From JAABTL01 sp964465355 (lineage in GTDB: Bacteria; Deinococcota; Deinococci; Deinococcales; Trueperaceae), in contig CAYXJZ010000014.1 of NCBI GenBank assembly GCA_964465355.1, forward strand, positions 1-50,290: a DNA stretch of 50,290 nucleotides, in the 5' to 3' direction. Below are positions 7,384-16,518 of this stretch, piece by piece. The position numbers were made by a program, and so were the translations under genes. Each line of letters starts with the position of its first letter. The stretch's first letter is position 1. The notes beneath the pieces were generated by a model. That model had not been told where the DNA came from. It was given only the letters and a program-made list of their open reading frames with translations, and ran no database searches.

Positions 7384-9146
7384 GCGCCAGGCGCTTCTCC
7401 AACGGCACCATCGCCGGCCGTTTGGAGCGTCTGGCCGACCTCTTGGAACTGAGCGGCGCCAACCCCTTCCGGGTGCGCGCCTACCGCGCGGCGGCCGGCA
7501 CGGTGGAGGCCCATCCCGAACCGCTGGCCGACATGCATGAGCGCCAAGAGGACCTCACCCAGCTCAAGGGTGTGGGCAAGGACCTGGCCGCGGCCATCGG
7601 CGACCTGCTGAGCACGGGGGAGATCCCCGCCTATGCCGAGCTGGCCAAGGAAGTGCCGTTGGGCCTGCTCGATGTGGTGGCGGTGCCTGGCGTCGGCCCC
7701 AAGCGCGCCCAGACGCTGTGGCGCGAGCTGGGCGTCACCGGCTTGGACGAGCTCGAGCAGGCAGCCAAGGACGGCAAGGTGGCCGGTCTGGCCGGCTTCG
7801 GCGAGAAGACGCAGGCCAAGGCTCTGGCCGGCATCGCCCAGGTGCGCCGACACCAGGGCAGGATGCGGCGCTCGGACGCAGAGGCGCGCATCGCGCCCTT
7901 GCTGGCTGCGCTGGGCGGCATGGCGCAGGTCAAACGGCTGGAGGTTGCCGGCAGCATGCGCCGTGGCCGCGCCACCGTGGGCGATGTCGACCTGCTGGCG
8001 GTGGCCGACGACGCGGAGCCGGTGATGGCCGCTCTACGTGACCACCCTGACGTGGCCGAGGTGCTCGGCAGCGGCGAGAGCAAGACCAGTGTGCGGCTCG
8101 AAGGTGACCTCCAGCTCGACCTGCGGGTGTTGCCTGCGGCCTCCTTCGGAGCGGCTTGGCAGTACTTCACCGGCTCCAAGGCGCACAACGTGGCGCTTCG
8201 CCAGCGGGCGGTGCAGCAAGGGTTGCGGCTGTCGGAGCACGGCCTCTTCCGTGGTGGGGAAGGCGATGATCCCGAAAGGGGAGAGCGGGTGGCCGGCAGC
8301 GAGGAGGCCGAGGTCTACGCGGCCCTTGGCCTGGCCTGGGTGCCGCCGGAGCTGCGGGAGGACCGCGGTGAGATCGAGGCGGCGGCCGAAGGTCGCCTGC
8401 CAAGGCTGCTGGAACTGGACGACATGCGAGGCGATTTGCACATGCACAGCGACTGGTCAGACGGCCGCGGCACCCTGGCCCAGATGCATGCCGCTTGCGC
8501 CCAACGCGGCTACGCCTACCATGCGATCACCGACCACTCGCAGGCCCTGCGCCTCACCGGTGGCTTGGACGCCGAGAAGCTGGCCAGGCAATGGGAGGAG
8601 CTGGACCGCTTCACCGCCACCCTCGCTGACGATGCGCCCGCCCTGCTACGCGGTCTCGAGGTCGACATCCTCAAGGACGGAAGTCTCGACCTGGATGATG
8701 CCTGGCTGGACCGCCTGGACATCGTCATCGTCAGCGTCCACAGCTTCTTCGACCTGCCGGAGACGCAGCAGACGGCGCGGGTGATCAAGGCCATTCAGCA
8801 CCCGCAGGTCAACATCCTGGCCCATCCCACAGGCCGTTTGCTGGGCGAGCGGGAAGGCTACGAGATCGACCTTGACCAGGTGTTCGCGGCTGCGGCAGCG
8901 AACGGGGTGGCCGTGGAGTGCAACGCCTCGCCCTATCGCCTCGACCTCGGCGACCTCGAGTTGATGCGCGCGGTCAAAGCCGGCTGCCGGGTGGTCATCA
9001 ACACCGACGCGCACGTGCTCGCCGGGCTGGACGACATGCGCTACGGGGTCTTGACCGCCCGCCGCGCTTGGCTCGGCCCCGACCAGGTGATCAACACCTG
9101 GCCTCTCGAGCGCCTACGCGCTTTCCTGGAGAAGCGCAAGGACTGA
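7380..9146 (+). CDS. polX: Family X DNA polymerase/3'-5' exonuclease (PolX, Pol X + PHP)
   Basis: Bacterial PolX of 588 aa for gap filling and end processing in base excision and break repair. The N-terminal 8-kDa and helix-hairpin-helix segment (GVGKDLAAAIG) precedes the palm. The palm carries the GSMRRG block and catalytic Asp202 and Asp204 (DVD), with Asp247 as the third carboxylate. The C-terminal PHP domain starts near residue 350 with His354 and His356 (DLHMHSD). It continues through TDHS, EVDIL, SVHS, HPTGR and NTDAH metal-site motifs, all present, so the exonuclease should be active. The GTG start overlaps the ligA stop (GTGA), indicating coupled translation and a joint ligation/gap-filling role. 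Confidence 0.95.
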   Translation: MSARRFSNGTIAGRLERLADLLELSGANPFRVRAYRAAAGTVEAHPEPLADMHERQEDLTQLKGVGKDLAAAIGDLLSTGEIPAYAELAKEVPLGLLDVVAVPGVGPKRAQTLWRELGVTGLDELEQAAKDGKVAGLAGFGEKTQAKALAGIAQVRRHQGRMRRSDAEARIAPLLAALGGMAQVKRLEVAGSMRRGRATVGDVDLLAVADDAEPVMAALRDHPDVAEVLGSGESKTSVRLEGDLQLDLRVLPAASFGAAWQYFTGSKAHNVALRQRAVQQGLRLSEHGLFRGGEGDDPERGERVAGSEEAEVYAALGLAWVPPELREDRGEIEAAAEGRLPRLLELDDMRGDLHMHSDWSDGRGTLAQMHAACAQRGYAYHAITDHSQALRLTGGLDAEKLARQWEELDRFTATLADDAPALLRGLEVDILKDGSLDLDDAWLDRLDIVIVSVHSFFDLPETQQTARVIKAIQHPQVNILAHPTGRLLGEREGYEIDLDQVFAAAAANGVAVECNASPYRLDLGDLELMRAVKAGCRVVINTDAHVLAGLDDMRYGVLTARRAWLGPDQVINTWPLERLRAFLEKRKD

Positions 9147-9185
9147 CCCGGCAGCCTGCCTCCGTGTCATCATCCGCTTCGGGAC

Positions 9186-9614
9186 ATGACCGCCGCACAC
9201 CTCCGACGCTCCTTCCGGCTGCTCCGATCCAGGGCGCTGATCTTCTTGCTCAGCTGCGGTTCCCTTGCCTTGGCCTTGGGCGACCTCGGGGGCACGCCCT
9301 ATGCAGGCGTGGCCATGGCGCTGTTGGAGCACCTCCACGCCGAAGTGACGCCTTGCGGCGTCGCTCTGGACAGTGGTGTGCTGTGCTTCGTCATCGAGCC
9401 GGCCCAGGCGGCCGGCGTCGCCGAGTCGATCGAGGCCTTCATCGCGGAGCGCAGCGTCGATCTCAAGAGGAACGACTGGCACTCGGCCAACGGCGTGCAT
9501 ACGGTGACGCTGATCCTGCGTGACGACCCTTGGGGCGGGCTGCAGCTGTGGCTGTCCGAGCCCAGCCAGGTGAAGGTGGAGGGCAGGCTCGAGTACCTCC
9601 CCAAACGCCGCTGA
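9186..9614 (+). CDS. Hypothetical secreted protein
   Basis: A 142-aa protein with an Arg-rich N-terminus and a hydrophobic stretch (LIFLLSCGSLALALG), consistent with a Sec signal peptide. The mature part has two Cys (PCGVALDSGVLC) and a mixed alpha/beta-looking body ending in a basic LEYLPKRR. It lies 39 bp after polX on the same strand but functional linkage is not evident. No family recognised; the start has only a weak GGGA ribosome site. Confidence 0.6.
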   Translation: MTAAHLRRSFRLLRSRALIFLLSCGSLALALGDLGGTPYAGVAMALLEHLHAEVTPCGVALDSGVLCFVIEPAQAAGVAESIEAFIAERSVDLKRNDWHSANGVHTVTLILRDDPWGGLQLWLSEPSQVKVEGRLEYLPKRR

Positions 9615-9703
9615 GTCGTCGCGTCGGGCTCGAGTTCGAGTAGGGGTTCGTCGGTACGCCTCAGGTCGGTCCCCCGGACCCGTTCCGGTCCCGAGATTGT
9701 TGC

Positions 9704-9709
9704 TACCGT
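9704..9709 (+). promoter_or_regulatory. -10 box for the kbl leader ORF
   Basis: TACCGT is followed by 7 nt and an ATG at 9717, matching the leaderless promoter pattern of this genome. The resulting mRNA would begin at a 15-codon ORF that overlaps the kbl start. Confidence 0.5.
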
Positions 9710-9716
9710 GTGGTTC

Positions 9717-9760
9717 ATGAACCCGGACCACCACCTTCGTCGACCCAGCGCGAGCACCCG

Positions 9761-9764
<4 letters not shown>
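9717..9764 (+). CDS. 15-aa leader ORF coupled to kbl
   Basis: Encodes MNPDHHLRRPSASTR. It starts 7 nt after a TACCGT -10 box and its TGA overlaps the kbl ATG as ATGA (9761-9764). kbl itself has no Shine-Dalgarno, so ribosomes entering on the leaderless mini-ORF could reinitiate at kbl. No regulatory codon run is obvious apart from His-His and Arg-Arg. Existence as a translated peptide is inference. Confidence 0.45.
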
Positions 9765-10960
<1,196 letters not shown>

Positions 10961-10965
10961 GCGCC

Positions 10966-12006
10966 ATGTTCAGCATCGCCAAGCTGGAGCCGCGCGAGGG
11001 CATCTGGACCCACCAGACCGAGGAACCCACCGTGGGCCCCAACGACGTCCTCATCTCGGTGCGCAGGACCTCCATCTGCGGCACCGACGTCCACATCCAT
11101 CAATGGGATGCCTGGGCGCAGCGCACCGTGCCCGTTCCCATGGTCATCGGCCATGAGTACATGGGGGTGGTGGAGGCGGTGGGCAGCGAGGTGCGCGGCT
11201 TCCACGTCGGGGAGCGGGTGACGGGCGAGGGCCACCTGACCTGTGGCCACTGCCGCAACTGCCGTGCAGGTCGCCGCCATCTGTGCCGCAACACCGTGGG
11301 GGTGGGCGTCAACGTGCCCGGGGCCTTCGCCGAGCGGTTCGTCCTACCTGCCAGCAACGTCTTCAAGCTCCCCGAGGTCGTCGATGACAGCGTCGCCGCC
11401 ATCCTCGACCCCTTCGGCAACGCCGTGCATACGGCGCTGTCCTTCGACCTGGTGGGGGAGGACGTGCTAATCACCGGTGCTGGGCCCATCGGCTGCATGG
11501 CGGCCGCCGTCTGCCGCTTCGTGGGCGCGAGGCACGTGGTGGTCACCGACCTCAATCCATACCGCCTGGCGCTGGCCGAACGTTTGGGGGCCACCCGCAC
11601 CGTGAACGTGGGCGACCCCGACCTGGACTGGCAGCAGGTCATGGCCGAGCTGGGGATGACCGAGGGTTTCGATGTCGGCCTCGAGATGTCCGGCTCCGGC
11701 GTCGCCTTCCGCCAGATGCTGGGCATCATGAACTACGGCGGCAAGGTGGCCATGTTGGGGGTGCCGAGCAGCGAGGTGGCCATCGACTGGAACCAGGTCA
11801 TCTTCAAGGGCCTGTTCATCAAGGGTATCTACGGCCGCGAGATGTTCGAGACCTGGTACAAGATGGCCGGCCTCATCGCCTCAGGCCTGGATCTCTCACC
11901 GATCATCACCCACGAGTTGCCCGTCAGTCGCTTCCAAGAGGGCTTCGACCTGATGCGCTCAGGCGCATCGGGCAAGGTGGTCCTCGATTGGAGCCAGCTT
12001 CCCTAG
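10966..12006 (+). CDS. tdh: L-threonine 3-dehydrogenase
   Basis: Zinc- and NAD-dependent medium-chain dehydrogenase oxidising L-threonine to 2-amino-3-oxobutanoate, the substrate of the adjacent Kbl. The protein is 346 aa. Catalytic zinc and proton-relay residues are Cys38, Thr40, His43, His63 and Glu64. The structural zinc is held by Cys93, Cys96, Cys99 and Cys107. The Rossmann motif GAGPIG follows at about residue 172. It lies 5 nt downstream of kbl in the same operon. All signature residues are intact. Confidence 0.96.
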   Translation: MFSIAKLEPREGIWTHQTEEPTVGPNDVLISVRRTSICGTDVHIHQWDAWAQRTVPVPMVIGHEYMGVVEAVGSEVRGFHVGERVTGEGHLTCGHCRNCRAGRRHLCRNTVGVGVNVPGAFAERFVLPASNVFKLPEVVDDSVAAILDPFGNAVHTALSFDLVGEDVLITGAGPIGCMAAAVCRFVGARHVVVTDLNPYRLALAERLGATRTVNVGDPDLDWQQVMAELGMTEGFDVGLEMSGSGVAFRQMLGIMNYGGKVAMLGVPSSEVAIDWNQVIFKGLFIKGIYGREMFETWYKMAGLIASGLDLSPIITHELPVSRFQEGFDLMRSGASGKVVLDWSQLP

Positions 12007-12025
12007 CGAGCCCTAGGCTGGGTCC

Positions 12026-12061
12026 ATGCAGCCCCTCGGCGACGACCTGCCGGTGACCTAG
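12026..12061 (+). CDS. 11-aa leaderless mini-ORF
   Basis: TAGGCT at 12014-12019 is followed by 6 nt and an ATG that opens MQPLGDDLPVT and stops at 12061. The stop overlaps the stop of the convergent gene within CTAG. It could be a real short peptide, the remnant of a truncated gene, or a promoter for antisense RNA into the neighbour. Support is only the promoter-start spacing. Confidence 0.25.
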   Translation: MQPLGDDLPVT

Positions 12062-13047
12062 AAACCCGCCGGGGTGCAGGCCAGCATCCCGATGGCGGCG
12101 ACGAAGTCCTGGTTCCCCACGGTGTAGCTGATGTTCGCACCACCGGAAGAGGGCTTGAGCGTCACGGTGAGGTCGATCACGCCCCGAAGGTAGCGGAGCA
12201 GGCGGTCTTCGCTCACGTCGCTGTCGAGCTGGGCGGCGCCGTAGCCGTTGACCGTTGCGCTGGTGCTGAGGAAGTCGATGGTCCCAGATCGGAAGGTCAC
12301 TTCGAAGCGGTCCCCGGTCAGCAGCTCGTAGTCGCCCAGGTCCACCTCGATGCCGTTGTCGTCGGCCGACTCACTGCAGTAGATGGCGACCACGTTGGCG
12401 CTGCCGGCGAGGTCGCTGCTGATCATGCCGACGTCGCCATCGAAGGACCAGGAACCCACCAACAGGTCGTCGTTCTCCGGATCCCAACCTTCGTCGTCCT
12501 CCCACTCCCATGACTCTGGTTGCTCACCGCAGACCAGACTGCCCAAGGCCGCGGCGAAGCCGCGCACATCGTACTGGAAGGTCATCTCGGGCACACCTCT
12601 GCGGGGATCCGCCTGCACCCGCAGCGCCAGGTTGGAGCCAGAGCGAAGGCCGGCGAACAGGTCCTCGTTCATGTCGTAGTAGGCCACGATCTCCTGACCG
12701 AAGAAGCCCTCGGCGAGGAACCAGCCCTGGTCGAGGATGGCACCCTGGTCGAAGCGCACCAACATGGCGAGATCGCCGTCGTCTCCCTCGGCTAGGGAGA
12801 TGAGGTCGTAGCCCACCTGAACCAGCACCTCGAAGCCGTTGGGGGAGGAGGCGTCGCAGCCCACCACCAGCAGCGCTTCCTCCGCCGTCAGGCCTGCGGG
12901 CGTCTGGTATGGCTCCAGCCACACGGAGCCGAGGCCGTTGAAGCTGTAGGCGTCTTGGTAGCTCTCGACGACCCAGACGCCATGGTCTTGTGCCAGGGCG
13001 GTCGCGAGCAGGGGGAGAAGGAGAAGGGTCATGAGCGATCGCGGCAC
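12058..13047 (-). CDS. Secreted protein with two copies of a two-cysteine module
   Basis: A 329-aa exported protein of unknown function. A GTG start at 13047 is supported by GGAGGT 7 nt upstream and gives a classic signal peptide (LMTLLLLPLLATALAQ). The mature region contains two related modules. The first runs from VVGCDASSPNGFEV to RGFAAALGSLVC, the second from VAIYCSESADDNGIEV to DFVAAIGMLAC, joined by a Trp/Glu/Asp-rich linker. Each module begins and ends with a cysteine, suggesting one disulfide per module. The same module occurs twice in the protein at 31553-32878. The family is not one I recognise. Confidence 0.75.
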   Translation of the reverse strand: MPRSLMTLLLLPLLATALAQDHGVWVVESYQDAYSFNGLGSVWLEPYQTPAGLTAEEALLVVGCDASSPNGFEVLVQVGYDLISLAEGDDGDLAMLVRFDQGAILDQGWFLAEGFFGQEIVAYYDMNEDLFAGLRSGSNLALRVQADPRRGVPEMTFQYDVRGFAAALGSLVCGEQPESWEWEDDEGWDPENDDLLVGSWSFDGDVGMISSDLAGSANVVAIYCSESADDNGIEVDLGDYELLTGDRFEVTFRSGTIDFLSTSATVNGYGAAQLDSDVSEDRLLRYLRGVIDLTVTLKPSSGGANISYTVGNQDFVAAIGMLACTPAGF

Positions 13048-13135
13048 GGGTGAGACCTCCATCAGGCGCGTTGGCTGCGTTCCTGTCGCCGATGGTACAG
13101 GAGGATGGTCGATAGGTCGCGGTAAGCTGACCACG

Positions 13136-13585
13136 ATGGCCCGTCGTCGACCACGCTGGTTCCTGCCGATGGCCTGTTTCTTCGCTGGTGCTGTCCTGGT
13201 CAGCGTCATGGAAGGACCACTGTGGTTGGGTCTGCTGGTCGGTGGCCTGACCGCTTGGTTGGGTTGGCGCGGCACAGGCGGCAGCTTCCCCAGCTGGCCG
13301 GGGCCGGGTGGGCCGTTGCGACGACCGTCCTTCGCGACCTCAGGGCGGCCGTGGGTGGAGCCCGAGCCCGACCCGACGGAGGCTCCGGCGGCCTTCCGTG
13401 TGCGCTGCGAGGTGGTCACGCCAAGGATGCAGGTCTGGCACTCCATCGACACCGGCCGTGCTTACGAGCTGACGCCGGATCGGGCGCCGGCTGATGCACG
13501 GCCTGGTGACGTGGCTTGGTTGAGCTTCGATCGCGGACGTCCCCGTGTTCAGGTGTCCGTACCAGACCCGCGACGACTGAACTGA
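13136..13585 (+). CDS. Small membrane protein, hypothetical
   Basis: A 149-aa protein. Residues 6-42 contain two closely spaced hydrophobic segments (WFLPMACFFAGAVLVSVM and LWLGLLVGGLTAWLGW), followed by a Pro-rich linker. A C-terminal soluble region of about 60 residues (FRVRCEVVTPRMQ...) looks like a compact beta domain. The start at 13136 is supported by TAAGCT 7 nt upstream, a leaderless arrangement. It is divergent from the secreted protein gene, with starts 88 bp apart. Function unknown. Confidence 0.65.
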   Translation: MARRRPRWFLPMACFFAGAVLVSVMEGPLWLGLLVGGLTAWLGWRGTGGSFPSWPGPGGPLRRPSFATSGRPWVEPEPDPTEAPAAFRVRCEVVTPRMQVWHSIDTGRAYELTPDRAPADARPGDVAWLSFDRGRPRVQVSVPDPRRLN

Positions 13586-13638
13586 GGCGCCGCTGACGGC
13601 GACCTAGGGGCGGAGGTCGCAGCCCGGGTGGTGCGGCC

Positions 13639-14166
13639 TCAGGCTTGCAGGGTCGCCTGGACGTCGATGCTGAGCTTGACCTCTTCCGAGACCATGAGGG
13701 CGCCGGCTTCGATCAGCTGGTTCCAGGTCAGCCCCCACTCCTTGCGGTTGAGCTTGCCCGTCAACGTGGCGGAGCGACGGGTCAGGCCCCATGGGTCCTT
13801 GATGGTCGGGCCGGCTTCGGTGTCCAGCGTCACGCTCTTGGTCACGCCGTGCATGGTGAGGTCACCGACCACCCGGTACTCACCGTCTTGGAGTTGGATG
13901 ACCTCACGGCTGCGGAAGGTGACCTTGGGGTGGTTCTCGGCGTCGAAGAAGTCGGGGGAGCGCAGGTGCGCGTCGCGGTCGGCGACACCGGTGTCGATGC
14001 TGGCCGCGTCGATCTCGACGTCGACCGCGCTGACCTGACCGGACTCGTCGGCCTGGACGGTGCCAGAGAAGGTCTTGAAGCTGCCGCGCACGGTGGCGAA
14101 GCCCAAGTGGCGGACGGCGAAGCCTACGGTGGTGTGGGTGGGGTCGATGACCCAGGTCTGGCTCAT
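13639..14166 (-). CDS. yceI: YceI-family lipocalin-like protein
   Basis: A 175-aa YceI-domain protein. The family forms an extended beta barrel binding polyisoprenoid or other amphiphilic molecules and is linked to stress and isoprenoid quinone metabolism. Family landmarks include WVIDPTHTTVGFAVRH at the N-terminus, the FDAENHPKVTFRS strand and DLTMHGVTKSVTL. No signal peptide is present, so this copy is cytoplasmic, unlike periplasmic YceI. AGGAGAG precedes the ATG. A strong promoter with direct repeats separates it from the divergent HxlR gene, suggesting control by that regulator. Confidence 0.9.
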   Translation of the reverse strand: MSQTWVIDPTHTTVGFAVRHLGFATVRGSFKTFSGTVQADESGQVSAVDVEIDAASIDTGVADRDAHLRSPDFFDAENHPKVTFRSREVIQLQDGEYRVVGDLTMHGVTKSVTLDTEAGPTIKDPWGLTRRSATLTGKLNRKEWGLTWNQLIEAGALMVSEEVKLSIDVQATLQA

Positions 14167-14235
14167 GGATGACTCTCCTGATGTGGTGTGGGGGTACTGA
14201 GTCGGGCGATGATCGCTCTACGGCCGACTCCTCAC

Positions 14236-14266
14236 AACATAATGTCAAGCACTCTATTATGTCAAG
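14236..14266 (-). promoter_or_regulatory. yceI promoter with two ATWATGTCAAG direct repeats
   Basis: On the minus strand TTGACA (14265-14260) and TATGTT (14241-14236) are separated by 18 nt. Two near-identical 11-mers, ATAATGTCAAG (14239-14249) and ATTATGTCAAG (14256-14266), lie 17 bp apart. They cover both promoter elements and form a likely operator for the divergent HxlR-family regulator. This is one of the few A/T-rich patches in the region. Confidence 0.6.
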
Positions 14267-14295
14267 TGAATAATCGAATGGAGTGCCATGTAGGG

Positions 14296-14301
14296 TAGGA
14301 T
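14296..14301 (+). promoter_or_regulatory. -10 box for leaderless hxlR-type gene
   Basis: TAGGAT lies 6 nt upstream of the ATG at 14308 with no ribosome site between, consistent with a leaderless mRNA. Confidence 0.55.
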
Positions 14302-14307
14302 GATCCC

Positions 14308-14640
14308 ATGCAGGTCTCCGAGGACACGGGTTTCTGCCCGGTCTACCAGAGCATCCAGTTGCTACAGGAGAAGTGGGTGTTGCACATCGTCCGTGCCCTG
14401 CTCGCTGGCCCTCACGGCTTCAACGAACTGGCCAGGGCGGTGGGCGGCGTCAACACCACCACCCTCTCGCAGCGCCTGGACCAGCTCGAGAGGCTGGGTC
14501 TGCTGTCGAAGACGGTCGAGTCCGTCATGCCTCCACGTAGTCGTTACCAGCTGACGGACGCCGGCTTGGAGCTGCAGAAGGTCATCGAGGCCATCGACGG
14601 TTGGGCGCGGACCCACATGCCGACACCGCAGCCGATCTGA
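14308..14640 (+). CDS. HxlR-family winged-helix transcriptional regulator
   Basis: A 110-aa MarR-like HxlR/DUF24 regulator. The N-terminus carries the conserved Cys10 (FCPVYQSI) used by redox-sensing members such as HypR. Then come EKWVLHIVRALLAGPHGFNELA, the recognition-helix region TTTLSQRLDQLERLGLL and the wing RSRYQLTDAGLEL. It is divergently transcribed from yceI with direct repeats between them, the classic arrangement for local control in response to thiol-reactive or electrophilic stress. The inducer cannot be read from sequence. The start is supported by the TAGGAT box 6 nt upstream. Confidence 0.92.
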   Translation: MQVSEDTGFCPVYQSIQLLQEKWVLHIVRALLAGPHGFNELARAVGGVNTTTLSQRLDQLERLGLLSKTVESVMPPRSRYQLTDAGLELQKVIEAIDGWARTHMPTPQPI

Positions 14641-14672
14641 GCCCAACGTCGTGGAGGCGCGAAGGATCGCGC

Positions 14673-16157
14673 TCAGGTATGGCTGATCCAATGGCTGAGC
14701 AGGCGGACGCCGTAGCCCGTGCCGCCCTTGGTCAAGTAGCCCTTGGCCTTGTCGCTGCGCGCCATGCCGGCGATGTCGAGATGCACCCACGGGTAGTCGA
14801 CGAAGCGTTCGAGGAAGGCGGCGGCCACCGGTGCGCCGCCGCGTGGGCGGCCGCTGGAGTTCTTCATGTCGGCCACATCGCTCTCCAGGTCGGCGAGGTA
14901 GGCGGGCCAGAGCGGTAGGGGCCAGGTGCGTTCCTGGGTGGCTTCGGCCGCGGCGTCCAGCTGTTCGGCCAGCGCCGAGTCGTTGCTGAAGCGGCCTGCG
15001 GCCACGCCTTCGCCAAGGGCCACCACCACGGCGCCTGTCAGGGTGGCCAGGTCGACGACCGCCTTGGGTTGGTAGCGCTGGGCGTAGACCAAGGCGTCCG
15101 CCAGCAGCAGCCGGCCCTCGGCATCGGTGGAGATGATCTCGATGGTCGTGCCGTTCGCGGCCGTGAGCACGTCCGATGGGCGGAAGGACTGCGCATCGAG
15201 CAGGTTCTCGGTAGCAGGCACGATGGCCACCACACGCCTTGGGCTGCGTAGCTTGCCCAGGACATGCATGGCGCCAAGCACGGCTGCTCCACCGGCCATG
15301 TCGGTCTTCATGGCCTCCATGCCCTGCCGGTTCTTGATGGAGATGCCGCCCGAGTCGAAGGTGACACCCTTGCCGACCAGGACCAGCGGTCGCTCCTTGC
15401 CCTTGCTCGGATCGTGCTCGAGGACGATGAACCTGGGCTCGAAGCCTGCGGCCTGGGTCACGGCCAAGAAGGCACCCATGCCATGCTCGGCGGCCCAGGC
15501 GCGGTCACCTACGGTCAGGGAGAAGCCGTGCTGGTCGGCCAGTTGGCGTGCCGTCTCGGCCAGGTGCTCAGGTGTGGCGACGTTGGGCGGCCGGTTGACC
15601 AGCTCCCGCGCCAGCTCCACCCCTTCGGCCGTCGCCTCGCCCCAGCGCAGGCCATCCTCCACGGTCTCCCGTAGCTTGGCAGGCACGTCGAGCAGGACCA
15701 ACTCCTCCACGCCGTGGTCCTTGCCGTATCGGTAGAGAGCCAACCGGCCCCCTTCGACCAAGGCCTGCGCCGTCCCCGCCAGGCTCAGGGCCTGATCGGC
15801 ACCCGAGGCAGGGTGGGGGAGGGCAGTACCGACGCGCGCGACGCCGAGCTCGCGCGCCTGCAGGAGCGCAGCGGCGCTCACCAGCCGCAGGGCCTCGGCG
15901 TCCAGTTGGGCGACCGGACCCAAGCCGACCACGATGACCTTGGTGGCGGCCAGCCCGCCCTGCGGGAAGAGGACACGCACCCTGCCTCGCTCGCCGCTGA
16001 GGTCGCCACGCGCGACCAGTTCAGCCAACTGACCACCCATGGCGCGGTCGACGGCGGCCGTCGCGCCCGACAAGCGGGCGTCACCGGCGTAGAGGTGAAC
16101 GATCAGGGCATCGACTTGAGCGGAGACCATGGTCTCGTGACTGATGACGGTACGCAT
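14673..16157 (-). CDS. pepA: Leucyl aminopeptidase (M17 family)
   Basis: Cytosolic dinuclear-metal aminopeptidase of about 494 aa, releasing N-terminal residues from peptides. The C-terminal catalytic domain has GKGVTFDSGGISIK (metal Lys and Asp), the MKTDMAGGAAV helix, the STDAEGRLLLADAL signature (usual NTDAEGRL with Ser for Asn) and the VVDLATLTGA strand. The N-terminal macro-like domain is less conserved. The ATG at 16157 fits an imperfect -10 (TACACC) 6 nt upstream; the ATG at 16163 is equally possible. A 22-codon membrane peptide frame lies about 90 nt upstream on the same strand. Confidence 0.93.
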   Translation of the reverse strand: MRTVISHETMVSAQVDALIVHLYAGDARLSGATAAVDRAMGGQLAELVARGDLSGERGRVRVLFPQGGLAATKVIVVGLGPVAQLDAEALRLVSAAALLQARELGVARVGTALPHPASGADQALSLAGTAQALVEGGRLALYRYGKDHGVEELVLLDVPAKLRETVEDGLRWGEATAEGVELARELVNRPPNVATPEHLAETARQLADQHGFSLTVGDRAWAAEHGMGAFLAVTQAAGFEPRFIVLEHDPSKGKERPLVLVGKGVTFDSGGISIKNRQGMEAMKTDMAGGAAVLGAMHVLGKLRSPRRVVAIVPATENLLDAQSFRPSDVLTAANGTTIEIISTDAEGRLLLADALVYAQRYQPKAVVDLATLTGAVVVALGEGVAAGRFSNDSALAEQLDAAAEATQERTWPLPLWPAYLADLESDVADMKNSSGRPRGGAPVAAAFLERFVDYPWVHLDIAGMARSDKAKGYLTKGGTGYGVRLLSHWISHT

Positions 16158-16252
16158 GTCCATGGTGTAACCCGCTCGGGCGCTCCATGCAGCGAGTTGG
16201 TCGTAGGCGCGGGGCACAGGTTCGCCCAGACGCGGCCGTCCTGCGAGTGACC

Positions 16253-16321
16253 TCAGCCCAGAGCGCGGATGCAGACGGTCACGATCAGGGCTGCGGCAGC
16301 GATGATGAGCAGCAGGATCAT
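16253..16321 (-). CDS. 22-aa single-helix membrane peptide
   Basis: The frame encodes an almost entirely hydrophobic helix (MILLLIIAAAALIVTVC) ending in CIRALG. TAGGAT (16332-16327) lies 5 nt upstream of its ATG, the leaderless spacing seen across the window. It precedes pepA on the same strand. Small hydrophobic peptides of this kind are genuine in many bacteria, but this one rests on composition and promoter position alone. Confidence 0.45.
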   Translation of the reverse strand: MILLLIIAAAALIVTVCIRALG

Positions 16322-16518
16322 GGCGCATCCTACCGTCAGTCCCTGCATGACCTACCCGTCATGGGTGGCCGACCTCGCCTGTGGCTCGCTGTCGTGTCCA
16401 CGGGGTGGGTCTCATGGGCGCGCTTGCTACCATGAACGTGTTCGAGGTGCCGCCCGACCCCGTGCCGAGCGGACTGTCCTAGGCCCTCTCGACGACTTCA
16501 CGCCAGGAGGACCCACGC

